A stretch of 14,676 bases of DNA from Candidatus Schekmanbacteria bacterium (GTDB lineage Bacteria > CSSED10-310 > JACPHN01): NCBI GenBank assembly GCA_016188575.1, contig JACPHN010000180.1, forward strand, positions 1-14,676, given 5' to 3'. A program made the position numbers and the translations under genes. The notes below the pieces were generated by a model. It saw only the letters and a program-made list of their open reading frames with translations, was not told the origin of the DNA and ran no database searches. Of this stretch, positions 5,756 through 14,536 are shown piece by piece (the first letter of the stretch is position 1; every line of letters begins with the position of its first letter).

Positions 5756-7183
5756 TCAGAAGATGTAGCCGATCGCTGCTCCGATTTGATCCAGACCGGT
5801 TCCGGCATCGTTGTCGGCATTCGCGTAGTCCACCTTGAAGACGACTTGCGGCAGGGGCGCGTACTCGAGCCCGATGGTGAGGAAACTCCGGGTGCTCGCG
5901 CCCGCAGCCTGGTAGCCCGCGGGGACAGAGGCCTGCGTGTTCAGACGCTCCCAGCGGACAAACGGCGTGATGCTGGCCTGACCTGCCGAACCGCGCAGGC
6001 TCAGGACATCGAAGCCCGCTTCCACGTATCCGCCCCACATCGATTCGCCGATCGACTTGTTTCCCGATAGCTCGAGCGCCTCATTGAGCGCGGCGACGTC
6101 GCGCAGGGTCACCCGGGCGGCGAGGCCGCGGGCGCGCAGACCCCGCCACGACCAGCTCGCGTGTGCCTCGTAGATCAGCGTCCCAACGTCGATCTGCCCG
6201 CCATCGGCGCCCTTGAGATCCTGTCCCGAATCCCCGGCGTATGCCGACGCGCCGATTGCCAACCCGGCGAGCGGCTGATAGTCAATCCGCCCCACCCACG
6301 CGAAATCCTCCGCGAAGGCGCGGGCTCCCCACTGCCTGCCCTCGCGGATACCGGCCGCGTCAAACCCGCGGGCGTTCAGGCCGTTTATCAGGTAGGATCG
6401 GTAGGTGAGCGGGCCGGCTTCCCCGTAGAGGCCAATACCGTTCTCGCGCCAGGTGCTCGGAATCAACCGCCGCTCCGTTTCCGTGCGCCGCGTCCCCAGG
6501 ATCAAGGTCGGCTCGTGGAGCTCGTTTGTAAGCCCCATCGGCACCAGCATCATACCGCCGCGAAAGCCGAGCTGCTCGCGCCAGCGGAATTCGACTTGCG
6601 CGAGCTCGACGGCGACGGATCCGCCGTGCTCCGTCGACGCGTGCTCGAATTCGAGCTCGGAGTTGAAGAGCCAGCGCGCATCGAACCGATAGCCGACGTA
6701 GACGATGGCGCGGACGAAATCCAGGCGGTCGGCGGTGTTCGCCGGAGCGCCGTTGTCGCGTTCGCTGTCGAAGCGCTCGTACAGCATCTCGCCGTAGCCG
6801 CCAACGGACACGCCGTGGCTTGTGCGGTACACCTTGGATGCCGCCTTGCCGAAACCGAGCACGCTTTCGTCGGCGGCGGGCGCGGCCTCGCCAAGCTGGA
6901 GCCGAGAGATCTCGGACCCCAGGATGTCGACTTTTCGTTCCAGCTCCGCCAGTCGCGTGGCGCCTTGCTCCCCGCCAACCGGCGCCTGCTGCGGCTCCGC
7001 CTGCGCCAACTGGTCGCGCAGGCTCCGCACCTCCGACTCGAGCGCCGCGAGCCGCGCCTCCGCGGCGCTCTCCGCGGCCGCGGTCGTCACCGCGGCTCCG
7101 CTCCCGGCGACAACCCACATCGCCACCGCCACCACTGCCGCACCCCGCGCGCGTCCGCGCCTGTCGATTCCGATTCCGCTCAT
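5756..7183 (-). CDS. Outer-membrane porin-like beta-barrel with N-terminal coiled coil
   Basis: A 475-aa protein. Residues 1-38 are a long signal peptide (basic start, hydrophobic AAVVAVAMWVVAGSG, Ala-rich cleavage region). Residues about 42-97 form a coiled coil (ARLAALESEVRSLRDQLAQA, then LAELERKVDILGSEISRLQ) as in porins of the phosphate-selective OprO/OprP and related types. From about 118 alternating strands begin (VSVGGYGEMLYERF) and continue to a C-terminal GYIF, with the terminal aromatic residue required by the BAM assembly machinery. The substrate cannot be read. The start at ATG 7183 overlaps the ApbE stop by 4 nt (ATGA) and has AGGAGAGGGG just upstream; the longer reading frame to 7384 is antisense-style extension into apbE. 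In this operon the porin may admit a redox substrate or house an exposed flavoprotein; that is inference. Confidence 0.82.
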   Translation of the reverse strand: MSGIGIDRRGRARGAAVVAVAMWVVAGSGAAVTTAAAESAAEARLAALESEVRSLRDQLAQAEPQQAPVGGEQGATRLAELERKVDILGSEISRLQLGEAAPAADESVLGFGKAASKVYRTSHGVSVGGYGEMLYERFDSERDNGAPANTADRLDFVRAIVYVGYRFDARWLFNSELEFEHASTEHGGSVAVELAQVEFRWREQLGFRGGMMLVPMGLTNELHEPTLILGTRRTETERRLIPSTWRENGIGLYGEAGPLTYRSYLINGLNARGFDAAGIREGRQWGARAFAEDFAWVGRIDYQPLAGLAIGASAYAGDSGQDLKGADGGQIDVGTLIYEAHASWSWRGLRARGLAARVTLRDVAALNEALELSGNKSIGESMWGGYVEAGFDVLSLRGSAGQASITPFVRWERLNTQASVPAGYQAAGASTRSFLTIGLEYAPLPQVVFKVDYANADNDAGTGLDQIGAAIGYIF

Positions 7184-8265
7184 GGTTTCCCCTCTCCTGG
7201 CGATAGCAAGCTCGTTGTCCGCTCGAACCGCCCCGTTGGCGTCAGCCTGAGCTGCCCGCCGTTGATCTCGATCACCGCGACGCCGAATTCCGGATGGCGT
7301 CGCCCCCATCGCGCGGCCTCGTCCGCCCCCAGGGCATACAGCCCCGTGGACAGACAGTCCGCCATGAGCGCCGACGGCGCCCAAACCGTAACCGAGCCGT
7401 ACTCGCGCACCGCGCTGCCGGTCTCGGGATCGATGACTTGTGTGAGCGGCTCGCCGCCGATCCGTCGCGACCGTGGGCCGGCGCCGGAGGTCGAGACCGA
7501 GCCCGATTCCTCAGGCACCGCGACCACCGCGACCACCCGGTCTCGGGATCGCGGATTAGCGATGAACGCCTCCGTCGGGTGGGCGGCGCCGAAGTAGGCG
7601 AGCTGGCCGCCCAGGTCGAGCGCGGCTCCGGACACTCCCGGCGCGGCGTGAAGCGCCTCCAGGGCCCGGTCCAGTCCGGCGCCCTTGCCGAAGCCGCCCG
7701 CGTCGAGCGCGGCGCCGTCGACAACCCGGCGCGCCGTCCGCGCCGCGCGCAGCACGAATGCCCCCTGGCGGCTCGATAGCGAGGCCTTCGCCAACGCGCG
7801 CGGGTCCGGTCGAGCTCCCGCGCCGCGCAGATCCCACAGCTCCGTCAGCATGCCGATGGCCGGCTCGAACGCCCCGCCGGTGGCCTCGCGACACCGCCAC
7901 GCGGCGGCCAGCTCGACACTGAGCGGCTCCGAAAGTGCCACATCCACGCCTACCGGGCTGCGATTCAGGCGCATCAGCTCGCTGTCAGCTCGCCAGCTCG
8001 TGAGCCTGTCCTCGGCCGCCCGCAGCGCCTCGACCGCGGCCTCGCTCGCCGCCAACGCCCGCCCGCGATCGACTGCCACCACGGCCACCGAGCACTCGGT
8101 GCCCATGACAACCAGCTTGCGGAGCAGCCGGACAGGTGGGTTGTCGGCGCGGGCAAAAGGGTCGATAATAATCAAGACAAGAGCCACGAGTGCGAGACGC
8201 ACCCACACCGTGGCGGCAGCGTGCCCGGAGGAAATCTGTAAAGTATGGTTCACATGTGCGGACAT
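7180..8265 (-). CDS. apbE: Exported FAD:protein FMN transferase (ApbE)
   Basis: ApbE transfers FMN from FAD to a threonine of exported FMN-binding proteins, using Mg2+. This 361-aa copy has an N-terminal hydrophobic segment (about 20-34, ending in FARA) for export. Family motifs appear in order: VMGTECSV at 53-60, SELMRLN at 95-101, FEPAIGML at 133-140, LDAGGFGKGAGLD at 187-199, LDLGGQLAYFG at 216-226, STSG at 258-261, VIDPETG at 277-283 and ADCLSTGLYALG at 302-313. The histidine usual before the IxDPxTG motif is Q276. The obvious target is the FMN-binding protein two genes downstream. ATG 8265 was chosen; a TTG seven codons upstream is an alternative. The candidate promoter places the transcript start almost at this ATG, so the message may be leaderless. 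It overlaps the porin gene by 4 nt. Confidence 0.88.
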   Translation of the reverse strand: MSAHVNHTLQISSGHAAATVWVRLALVALVLIIIDPFARADNPPVRLLRKLVVMGTECSVAVVAVDRGRALAASEAAVEALRAAEDRLTSWRADSELMRLNRSPVGVDVALSEPLSVELAAAWRCREATGGAFEPAIGMLTELWDLRGAGARPDPRALAKASLSSRQGAFVLRAARTARRVVDGAALDAGGFGKGAGLDRALEALHAAPGVSGAALDLGGQLAYFGAAHPTEAFIANPRSRDRVVAVVAVPEESGSVSTSGAGPRSRRIGGEPLTQVIDPETGSAVREYGSVTVWAPSALMADCLSTGLYALGADEAARWGRRHPEFGVAVIEINGGQLRLTPTGRFERTTSLLSPGEGKP

Positions 8266-8273
8266 GGCGGCGC

Positions 8274-8302
8274 CTTTTAGTGTCAAATCGATCGGTTGTC
8301 AA
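8274..8302 (-). promoter_or_regulatory. Candidate sigma70 promoter of the apbE operon
   Basis: On the minus strand TTGACA (8302-8297), exactly 17 nt, then TAAAAG (8279-8274; 4 of 6 consensus bases). Transcription would start near 8267, two or so bases before ATG 8265. A second TTGACA (8286-8281) inside the spacer has no usable -10 box. Confidence 0.5.
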
Positions 8303-8315
8303 CCATGCCTGACAA
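8296..8315. promoter_or_regulatory. Operator-like inverted repeat over the apbE -35 box
   Basis: TTGTCA (8296-8301), 8-nt spacer, TGACAA (8310-8315): a perfect 6-bp dyad. Its left arm covers most of the -35 box of the apbE promoter, a usual position for a repressor site. The regulator is unknown. Confidence 0.4.
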
Positions 8316-8430
8316 TCGCCGTGAACCGCACCGGCAGCCGGGGACTTGACGCTGGCCCCAGCCGATTCATTAGACTCCCAACGTCGCTTGCTCATGGCGT
8401 CGAACATGACCCTACCATTGCCTGACAATC
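8303..8430. repeat. Pair of 15/16-nt direct repeats flanking the kinase start
   Basis: CCATGCCTGACAATC at 8303-8317 recurs as CCATTGCCTGACAATC at 8415-8430, differing by one inserted T. The first copy lies in the divergent intergenic region and contains the right arm of the dyad; the second lies just inside the histidine-kinase coding sequence. It may be a paired regulator site or chance. Confidence 0.4.
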
Positions 8431-9863
8431 CTGCGGATGTCGCCCCCGAAATCGCGCTGCGCGACCGGCAGCTCGACGCGGTTCGCCGTCTGGCCGCCGA
8501 TCTTTGCGCGGTCACGGATCTGGAGGAAACCATCAGGCAAGCATTGCAGTTGAGCTTGCACGTGGTCAACGCCACGGCGGGATCGATTTTGTTGCTCGAC
8601 ACCGCGAAAAACGAGCTCGTGTTCAAGTATGTGGTGGGGCCGGGAGCGGAAAAGCTCAGAGGTCTTGCACTCCCGGCGGAGCGGGGCGTTTGCGGTGCCG
8701 TGCTCCATTCCGGCCAGGTGCGCGTGAGCGAGGACATGACGGAGGAGTCCGAGCACCTTGGCGAGATCGGCAATCAGTTAGCGCAGGAAACGCGGAACAT
8801 GGTGACGGTGCCGCTGCAGGCGTATCGGGGCAAGCGGATCGGCGTCATGCAGGTGCTCAACAAGGTTACCGGGCGCTTCGATCGCAATGACATCTCGACT
8901 CTGGCCATTCTCGGCACTCAGGTGGGCGCGGCGATCGAAGCCGCTCGCCTTCACGAGGAAGCGCGAGTGGCCCAGGCCTTCAAGGTCATTGGTGACATCA
9001 GCCACGACGTCAAGAACATGATCACGCCGGTGCTGACCGGAGCCGAGGCGCTGCTCATGATCAACGAGGATGCCTTCCGGCGCCATGACGCGGCGCTGGC
9101 GGGGGCGCGGTGCACGGAAGTCGATCGACAGGCGATCGCCGAGAGCACCCGTGAGCTTCGCGAGCTGCTGCCGGAGATGGTGGAGCTGTTGATCGAAGTG
9201 GCGGAGACCGTCCAGCAGCGGGTGGGAGACATTTCGGCGGCGGTCAAGGGGGTCGTCTCGAAACCCTACTTTGAGCCGAGCGACATTTGTGATCTGGTGC
9301 GCAAGGTCGCCGCCTTCCTGCGACCGCAGTCGGAGCGCGCCAGGACGGCGATGCTCGTGACCGTGCACGGCGAGGTGCCGCTGCTCGAGCTCGACCGCAA
9401 GCAGATCTTCAACGCCCTGTACAACGTGCTGGCCAACGGCCTGGAGGCCTGCGAGGCGGGAGGAACGGTTGCCGTGGACGTTTCTGCGCTGCCGGATGGG
9501 GAGTTTCCGGACGGCGGGTATTGCATGATCTCGTGCCGGGATTCCGGACCCGGAATGCCGGACCACGTCAGGCAGCGGCTGTTCACCGACGATATCATCA
9601 GCACCAAACCGCGCGGCACGGGTCTCGGGACCCGGATCGTGCGCAACGTCGTGGAGGCGCACGGCGGCAAGGTGTGGGTCGAGCGTGTGGACGCGGAGGG
9701 CACGACGATTGCCGTGAAGCTGCCGTTGTCCGCGGCGTGTCGCAATGGCAACGGCGCGAGCACGGCTCAGCAGCCGGGCGAAGCAACCCCGGATCGCCAG
9801 TCGGGCGGCGCCGAAGCGATGACGCCTCTTTCCGCGCCTCCCGCCGGCGGCGGGGGGCGGTGA
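8394..9863 (+). CDS. GAF-domain sensor histidine kinase
   Basis: A 489-aa soluble kinase with no membrane segments. Residues about 35-185 form a GAF domain (SILLLDTAKNELVFKYVVG, then AERGVCGAVLHSGQ and VTVPLQAYRGKRIGVMQVLN). The phospho-acceptor helix carries H204 in ISHDVKNMI. The catalytic ATPase domain has the N box around N344/N348 (FNALYNVLANGLEA), G1 box DSGPG at 383-387 and G2 box GTGLGT at 408-413. The distance from H204 to the N box is about 140 residues, longer than usual, with an extra helical stretch at 225-285. A glycine/alanine/proline-rich tail (446-489) follows. No receiver domain or response-regulator gene is in the window. The start is uncertain: ATG 8394 is used, ATG 8406 and TTG 8346 are alternatives, and none has a good ribosome binding site. 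It is divergent from the apbE operon and ends 24 nt before purL. Confidence 0.88.
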   Translation: MASNMTLPLPDNPADVAPEIALRDRQLDAVRRLAADLCAVTDLEETIRQALQLSLHVVNATAGSILLLDTAKNELVFKYVVGPGAEKLRGLALPAERGVCGAVLHSGQVRVSEDMTEESEHLGEIGNQLAQETRNMVTVPLQAYRGKRIGVMQVLNKVTGRFDRNDISTLAILGTQVGAAIEAARLHEEARVAQAFKVIGDISHDVKNMITPVLTGAEALLMINEDAFRRHDAALAGARCTEVDRQAIAESTRELRELLPEMVELLIEVAETVQQRVGDISAAVKGVVSKPYFEPSDICDLVRKVAAFLRPQSERARTAMLVTVHGEVPLLELDRKQIFNALYNVLANGLEACEAGGTVAVDVSALPDGEFPDGGYCMISCRDSGPGMPDHVRQRLFTDDIISTKPRGTGLGTRIVRNVVEAHGGKVWVERVDAEGTTIAVKLPLSAACRNGNGASTAQQPGEATPDRQSGGAEAMTPLSAPPAGGGGR

Positions 9864-9887
9864 GGTGGGGCGGCTCTGGAGCCTGCG

Positions 9888-12800
9888 ATGTTGACGCTGG
9901 CGGGGGGACCGGCACTTTCGCATTTTCGCCGGAGCCGGTTGCTCGCGCGCTTGTGGGAGCTCGCGCCGTCCATTCATGGCCTGGAGGCGCGGTACGTTTA
10001 TTTCGTGCGCCTCGCCAGGCCGCTTGCCGCGGGCGAGCGCCGCGTGCTCGACGCCTTGCTCGAGCCCGAGGCGGACGCGGAGGAGCTGCTCGGAGCGGCG
10101 GACATTGTCGTCGTGCCGCGGCTTGGAACCGTGTCGCCCTGGTCCTCCAAGGCGACCGACATTGCTCGCAACTGCGGCCTGGACGCCGTGCAGCGAATCG
10201 AGCGCGGTCGCGCCTACGTCCTGGCGGGGATGCCGCCTGCCTTGCGAGCGAAGGTTGCCCCGATCCTGCACGATCGCATGACGGAGAGCGTGCTGGAGGG
10301 GGCGCCCGCCGCCGCGGTCATGGGTCCCGTGCGGGCCGCCCCCAGCGTCGACGTGGATCTGCTCGGAGGGGGGCGCACCGCCCTCGAGGTGGCGAATCGC
10401 GAGCTTGGCCTCGCGCTTTCCGCTCCCGAGATCGATTACGTGCTCGCTGCCTTCGCCGGACTCGGCAGGAACCCGACCGATGCCGAGCTCATGATGTTCG
10501 CGCAGGTGAATTCCGAGCACTGCCGGCACAAGATCTTCAACGCCGCCTGGACGGTCGACGGCGAGCCGCAACCGCTGTCGCTGTTTGAGATGATCCGCAA
10601 CACCTTCGCGCGCCATCCCGGGAGCGTGCTGTCCGCCTATCGCGACAATGCCGCCGTGCTCGCAGGGCACGAGGCCGGCAGGTTTTACCCCGAGCCCGGG
10701 ACGTGCGTGTATTGGTCGCGCCGGCAGTCCCTGCCCATGGTGATCAAGGTCGAAACGCACAACCACCCGACCGCCATTTCCCCGGACCCCGGAGCGGCCA
10801 CGGGAAGCGGGGGTGAAATCCGTGACGAGGGCGCCACTGGCCGTGGGGCCAAACCCAAGGCGGCGCTGACTGGGTTTACCGTTTCGAATCTGCGGATCCC
10901 GGGTGCCGAGCTCCCCTGGGAGGAAGACCACGGCCGGCCCGATCGCATCGCTTCTGCGCTCGCGATCATGATCGCAGGGCCGATCGGCGCCGCGGCCTAC
11001 AACAACGAGTTCGGCCGGCCCGCCCTCGCGGGCTACTTTCGCACGTTCGAGATGCGGCTGCCGGGCGCCGCGGGAGGCGGCGAGGAGGTCCGCGGGTACC
11101 ACAAGCCGATCATGATCGCCGGCGGTTTCGGCGCCATCGATGCACGACACGTCCACAAGCGGTCGCTGGTCGCCGGAGCCTGTCTGATTGTGCTCGGCGG
11201 CCCCGCCATGTGTATCGGGCTGGGCGGCGGCGCGGCGTCCAGCGCAGGATCGGGCACGCACGCGGCGGATCTCGACTTCGCGTCGGTCCAGCGCGCGAAC
11301 GCCGAGCTCGAACGGCGTTGCCAGGAGGTAATCGACCGGTGCTGGCAGCTTGGGGACGACAACCCGATCCTGTCCATCCACGACGTGGGGGCGGGCGGAT
11401 TGTCGAACGCGCTCCCCGAGCTCGTTCACGAAAGCGGTCTGGGCGCGCGCATCGACCTGCGCGCAGTGCCGAACGACGAGCCCGGGATGTCGCCTCGCGA
11501 GATCTGGTGCAATGAGGCTCAGGAGCGCTATGTCGTGGCGGTGGAGGAAGCGCGGCTCGCCGACTTCGCGGCGCTGGCGAGGCGCGAGCGGTGCCCTTTT
11601 GCCGTGGTCGGACGGGCCACCGATGACGGGCAGCTCGTGGTCGAGGATCCGGGTTTCGGCAACCGTCCCGTGGACCTGCCGATGGACCTGCTTTTTGGCC
11701 GCCCGCCGAAGATGCACCGCAACGCGGAGCGCCAACGCCGCGCGGGGGTCGCGTTTTCCGTGAGCGGAATCGACTTGCGCGAAGCGGCGGAGCGCGTGCT
11801 GCGGCTGCCCGCGGTGGCCTCGAAGGGGTTTCTGATCACGATCGGCGATCGCTCGATCACGGGGCTGGTCGCCAGAGACCAGATGGTCGGCGCCTGGCAG
11901 GTGCCGGTGGCGGACGTCGCGGTGACGACGGCCAGCTACGATACGTATGCCGGAGAGGCGATGGCGATGGGCGAGCGCACGCCGCTGTCACTGCTCGACG
12001 CGGCGGCCGCCGCGCGGCTGGCGGTTGGCGAGGCGCTCACCAACCTGCTGGCCGCGGACATCGCGGATCTGGAGGCGGTCTCGCTTGCGGCTAACTGGAT
12101 GGCTCCCGCGGGCCATTGCGGCGCGGACGCGGAGCTCTTTGACGCGGTGCGCGCGATCGGGCTGGAGCTCTGCCCGGCGCTCGGGATCAACATCCCCGTG
12201 GGCAAGGATTCGTTGTCCATGCGCGTGGCCTGGCGCGAGGGCGGTGAGGAGCGCAGCGTGAGCGCGCCGGTATCGCTGGTCGTTTCGGCGTTTGCGCCCT
12301 GCCGGGACGCGCGGCGGACGCTGACGCCGTGCGTGCGGACGGATTGCGGGGAGACCCGCCTGCTGCTGGTCGACCTCGGGCGCGGGCAAAACCGTCTGGG
12401 CGGCTCCGCGCTCGCGTACGTGTACGGCAGCCTCGGTGAGGTGGCGCCCGACCTGGATCGCGCCGCCGACCTCGTGTCCTTCGCGGCGGCGCTGAATGCG
12501 GTGCGCGACCGCATCCTCGCCTATCACGATCGCGCGGACGGCGGTCTTTTCGCGGCCGCTTGCGAGATGTCATTTGCCGGGCACGTCGGGGTCACGCTCG
12601 CGCTGGACGCGCTGGCGGGCGAGGCCGCGGCGCTGCTGTTCAGCGAGGAGCTCGGCGCGGTGCTGCAGGTCCCGGCGGCTGACGTGCCGGCCGTCCGCGA
12701 CGCTTTTGTCGTGCGCGGCTTCGGCGGCGCGGTCTACGAGATCGGCGGGCTGAACGGCGATGACAGCGTGTGCGTTACGCAGGACGGCAGCACCGTGCTG

Positions 12801-13754
12801 GAGGGCCGCCGCGCTGACTGGCAGCGGATCTGGTCGGAGACCTCGCACCGCCTCCAGTCGCTGCGCGATGATCCGGAGTGTGCCGCCGAGGAGCGTGACA
12901 ACCTCCTGGACACGTCCGACCCGGGGCTCTCTCCCCGTCTCACCTTCGACCCGTCTGCAAACGTCGCGGCGCGCTATGCCACAGCGCGTTCCCGCCCGCG
13001 CGTCGCCGTCCTTCGCGAGCAGGGCGTCAACGGCCACGTCGAGATGGCCGCGGCATTCACCAGCGCAGGATTCGCAGCGGTCGACGTGCACATGACCGAC
13101 ATTCTCGACCGCGGCGAGGACCTGGCGTCCTTCCATGGCCTCGTGGCCTGCGGCGGTTTCTCGTACGGCGACGTGCTCGGCGCGGGCGGCGGCTGGGCCA
13201 AGACCATCCTGCTGAGGGCACGGGCGCGCGAGGTCTTCGCGGCGTTTTTCGCGCGTGCCGACACCTTCACACTGGGCGTGTGCAACGGTTGTCAGATGCT
13301 TGCGCATCTGCGGGAGCTGGTCCCGGGAGCGGCCGACTGGCCGCGGTTCCTGAGAAACCGGTCCGAGCAGTTCGAGGCACGCGTATGCACGGTCGAGATC
13401 AGCGCTTCGCCCTCTCTGTTTTTCGCCGGCATGGCGGGGTCCCGCCTACTCGTGCCGGTCGCTCACGGCGAGGGCCGAGCGGTGTTTGTGAGCGGCGACG
13501 AGCTTCGCCGCGCCGTCGTCGCGGCGCGCTACGTGGACGGCCGCGGCGCCGCGACGCAGCGCTACCCGTTCAATCCGAACGGTTCACAGGCAGCGGTCGC
13601 GGCGGTAACCACCGCGGACGGCCGAGTGACCTTGATGATGCCACATCCGGAGCGTGTGTTCCGCACGGTCGCGAATTCCTGGCACCCCCCGGACTGGGGT
13701 GAGGATGGGCCCTGGCTGCGGATGTTTCGCAATGCCCGGACGTGGGTGGGGTAG
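9888..13754 (+). CDS. purL: Phosphoribosylformylglycinamidine synthase (FGAM synthetase)
   Basis: This enzyme makes FGAM from FGAR, glutamine and ATP in de novo purine synthesis, in the cytoplasm. The 1288-aa length matches the large single-chain form of Gamma/Betaproteobacteria (about 1290-1300 aa), in which the PurS-like, synthetase and PurQ-like glutaminase domains are fused. Visible landmarks: [10 protein letters not shown] at 208-217, [19 protein letters not shown] from 288, PVGKDSLSM at 770-778, and the glutaminase from about 1035 with nucleophile C1132 in GVCNGCQ and H1253/E1255 in PHPERVF. These triad positions sit just below those of the Salmonella enzyme. No disruption is seen. ATG 9888 has TGGAG 6 nt upstream and an N-terminus like other PurL proteins. 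The 24-nt gap after the histidine kinase suggests cotranscription, although the two have no obvious functional link. Confidence 0.97.
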   Translation: MLTLAGGPALSHFRRSRLLARLWELAPSIHGLEARYVYFVRLARPLAAGERRVLDALLEPEADAEELLGAADIVVVPRLGTVSPWSSKATDIARNCGLDAVQRIERGRAYVLAGMPPALRAKVAPILHDRMTESVLEGAPAAAVMGPVRAAPSVDVDLLGGGRTALEVANRELGLALSAPEIDYVLAAFAGLGRNPTDAELMMFAQVNSEHCRHKIFNAAWTVDGEPQPLSLFEMIRNTFARHPGSVLSAYRDNAAVLAGHEAGRFYPEPGTCVYWSRRQSLPMVIKVETHNHPTAISPDPGAATGSGGEIRDEGATGRGAKPKAALTGFTVSNLRIPGAELPWEEDHGRPDRIASALAIMIAGPIGAAAYNNEFGRPALAGYFRTFEMRLPGAAGGGEEVRGYHKPIMIAGGFGAIDARHVHKRSLVAGACLIVLGGPAMCIGLGGGAASSAGSGTHAADLDFASVQRANAELERRCQEVIDRCWQLGDDNPILSIHDVGAGGLSNALPELVHESGLGARIDLRAVPNDEPGMSPREIWCNEAQERYVVAVEEARLADFAALARRERCPFAVVGRATDDGQLVVEDPGFGNRPVDLPMDLLFGRPPKMHRNAERQRRAGVAFSVSGIDLREAAERVLRLPAVASKGFLITIGDRSITGLVARDQMVGAWQVPVADVAVTTASYDTYAGEAMAMGERTPLSLLDAAAAARLAVGEALTNLLAADIADLEAVSLAANWMAPAGHCGADAELFDAVRAIGLELCPALGINIPVGKDSLSMRVAWREGGEERSVSAPVSLVVSAFAPCRDARRTLTPCVRTDCGETRLLLVDLGRGQNRLGGSALAYVYGSLGEVAPDLDRAADLVSFAAALNAVRDRILAYHDRADGGLFAAACEMSFAGHVGVTLALDALAGEAAALLFSEELGAVLQVPAADVPAVRDAFVVRGFGGAVYEIGGLNGDDSVCVTQDGSTVLEGRRADWQRIWSETSHRLQSLRDDPECAAEERDNLLDTSDPGLSPRLTFDPSANVAARYATARSRPRVAVLREQGVNGHVEMAAAFTSAGFAAVDVHMTDILDRGEDLASFHGLVACGGFSYGDVLGAGGGWAKTILLRARAREVFAAFFARADTFTLGVCNGCQMLAHLRELVPGAADWPRFLRNRSEQFEARVCTVEISASPSLFFAGMAGSRLLVPVAHGEGRAVFVSGDELRRAVVAARYVDGRGAATQRYPFNPNGSQAAVAAVTTADGRVTLMMPHPERVFRTVANSWHPPDWGEDGPWLRMFRNARTWVG

Positions 13755-13774
13755 GGCGGCGCGCCCCCACCGTT

Positions 13775-13796
13775 CCTCCCGCGCTTGCGGCAGAGG
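13775..13796 (+). terminator. Hairpin after purL
   Basis: CCTCCCGC (13775-13782) can pair with GCGG (13787-13790) and GAGG (13793-13796), giving an 8-bp stem with a 4-nt GCTT loop and a 2-nt bulge. It starts 20 nt after the purL stop. A G-run rather than a T-run follows, so it is at best a Rho-dependent or partial terminator. Confidence 0.35.
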
Positions 13797-13936
13797 GGGG
13801 GAGCGGGGTATGGTCGCGCCGGCGGCGAATGGGCGGTGGATTCAGGTCTCGTTCACCCACGCGATGCTCGAGTTTCGTCCCGTATTCCGGACCGACACCC
13901 CCTGGGGAAATCAGCGGGCAATCCATCCTTTGCTGA

Positions 13937-14305
13937 CATCACGTATGGTGGCAGATCGAGCTGACGATCAAGCGACTCAAGAGTCTGTTGAGTCTCGACA
14001 GACCGCGAGCTCGTGCCGGCTCGGCAGTTGCCGACGTCTGGCTTCATGGCGGAATGCTGTATGGCATGCTGATTGACAAGCGGCCGCGAAATCAGATGAA
14101 TGCCGAATGGGGATCGCTGGACAAGATGCGGCCGGCAACCCTTTGGCGCTTCACCAGTATGGTGGCGGAACAGATGCGGCCAATGCTAACGCGGTCATGC
14201 TATTGGTCGTCCGAAAAAATCAGAGAGGCGGCATCGGCCCTCTGTGAACGTCGTCGCCGGCGACGCCTGAGCAGGTGCCACGGCAAGTGCTCGGCTTCCA
14301 GGTGA
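13937..14305 (+). pseudogene. 3' remnant of an IS4-type transposase
   Basis: The frame opens after a TGA at 13934-13936 and ends with TGA at 14303-14305. It begins WQIELTIKRLKSLL, which is the E-(6)-K part of the Y-(2)-R-(3)-E-(6)-K signature of IS4-family DDE transposases, including the catalytic glutamate. It continues as RARAGSAVADVWLHGGMLYG, KRPRNQM and RPATLWRFTSMVAEQMRP, typical of the C-terminal region. The tyrosine and arginine of the signature appear as H and W (HHVWWQIE), each explainable by one base change. The first two catalytic aspartates and the whole N-terminal half are missing, so this is inactive. The 182 nt between the purL stop and this point show only the hairpin and no recognisable gene. 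Confidence 0.72.
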
Positions 14306-14455
14306 GATCCGCCACCGGCTCCCACACTGACTCGCATGTAGCACGAGCCACATGACGATGCGACTCGCCTTGAACGGACGCCTATGGGGAGAGACGGAGG
14401 GGGCGCTGTCGAGTCGACGTCGAAACCGGCATTGGATTCAGGACGGCTCCGCGCC

Positions 14456-14484
14456 TTGACACCCGAGGAGCACGCGCGTAACCT
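14456..14484 (+). promoter_or_regulatory. Candidate sigma70 promoter of the right-end gene
   Basis: TTGACA (14456-14461), 17-nt spacer, then TAACCT (14479-14484; T, A and final T match). The transcript start near 14491 leaves a leader of about 45 nt before ATG 14537. Nothing else was recognised between the IS4 remnant and this point (14306-14455). Confidence 0.5.
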
Positions 14485-14536
14485 GGGTGGAGGCGTTCGG
14501 AGAAGTCGAGCGCGTCGGGCAGCACAGGGAGAAAAC

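Noticed and set aside
6161-7597. A 478-codon plus-strand frame across the porin and apbE genes
   Set aside because: It is antisense to the porin, whose signal peptide, coiled coil and C-terminal aromatic are coherent; the plus frame shows none of these.
8346-8376. Possible promoter of the kinase gene (TTGACG with TAGACT)
   Set aside because: The spacing is 19 nt, and shorter spacings give poor -10 boxes. It is too weak to annotate.
8778-11735. A 985-codon open frame on the minus strand opposite the kinase and purL
   Set aside because: It lies antisense to two well-supported genes, is rich in Arg, His and Pro as expected of a GC-rich shadow frame, and has no recognisable domain.
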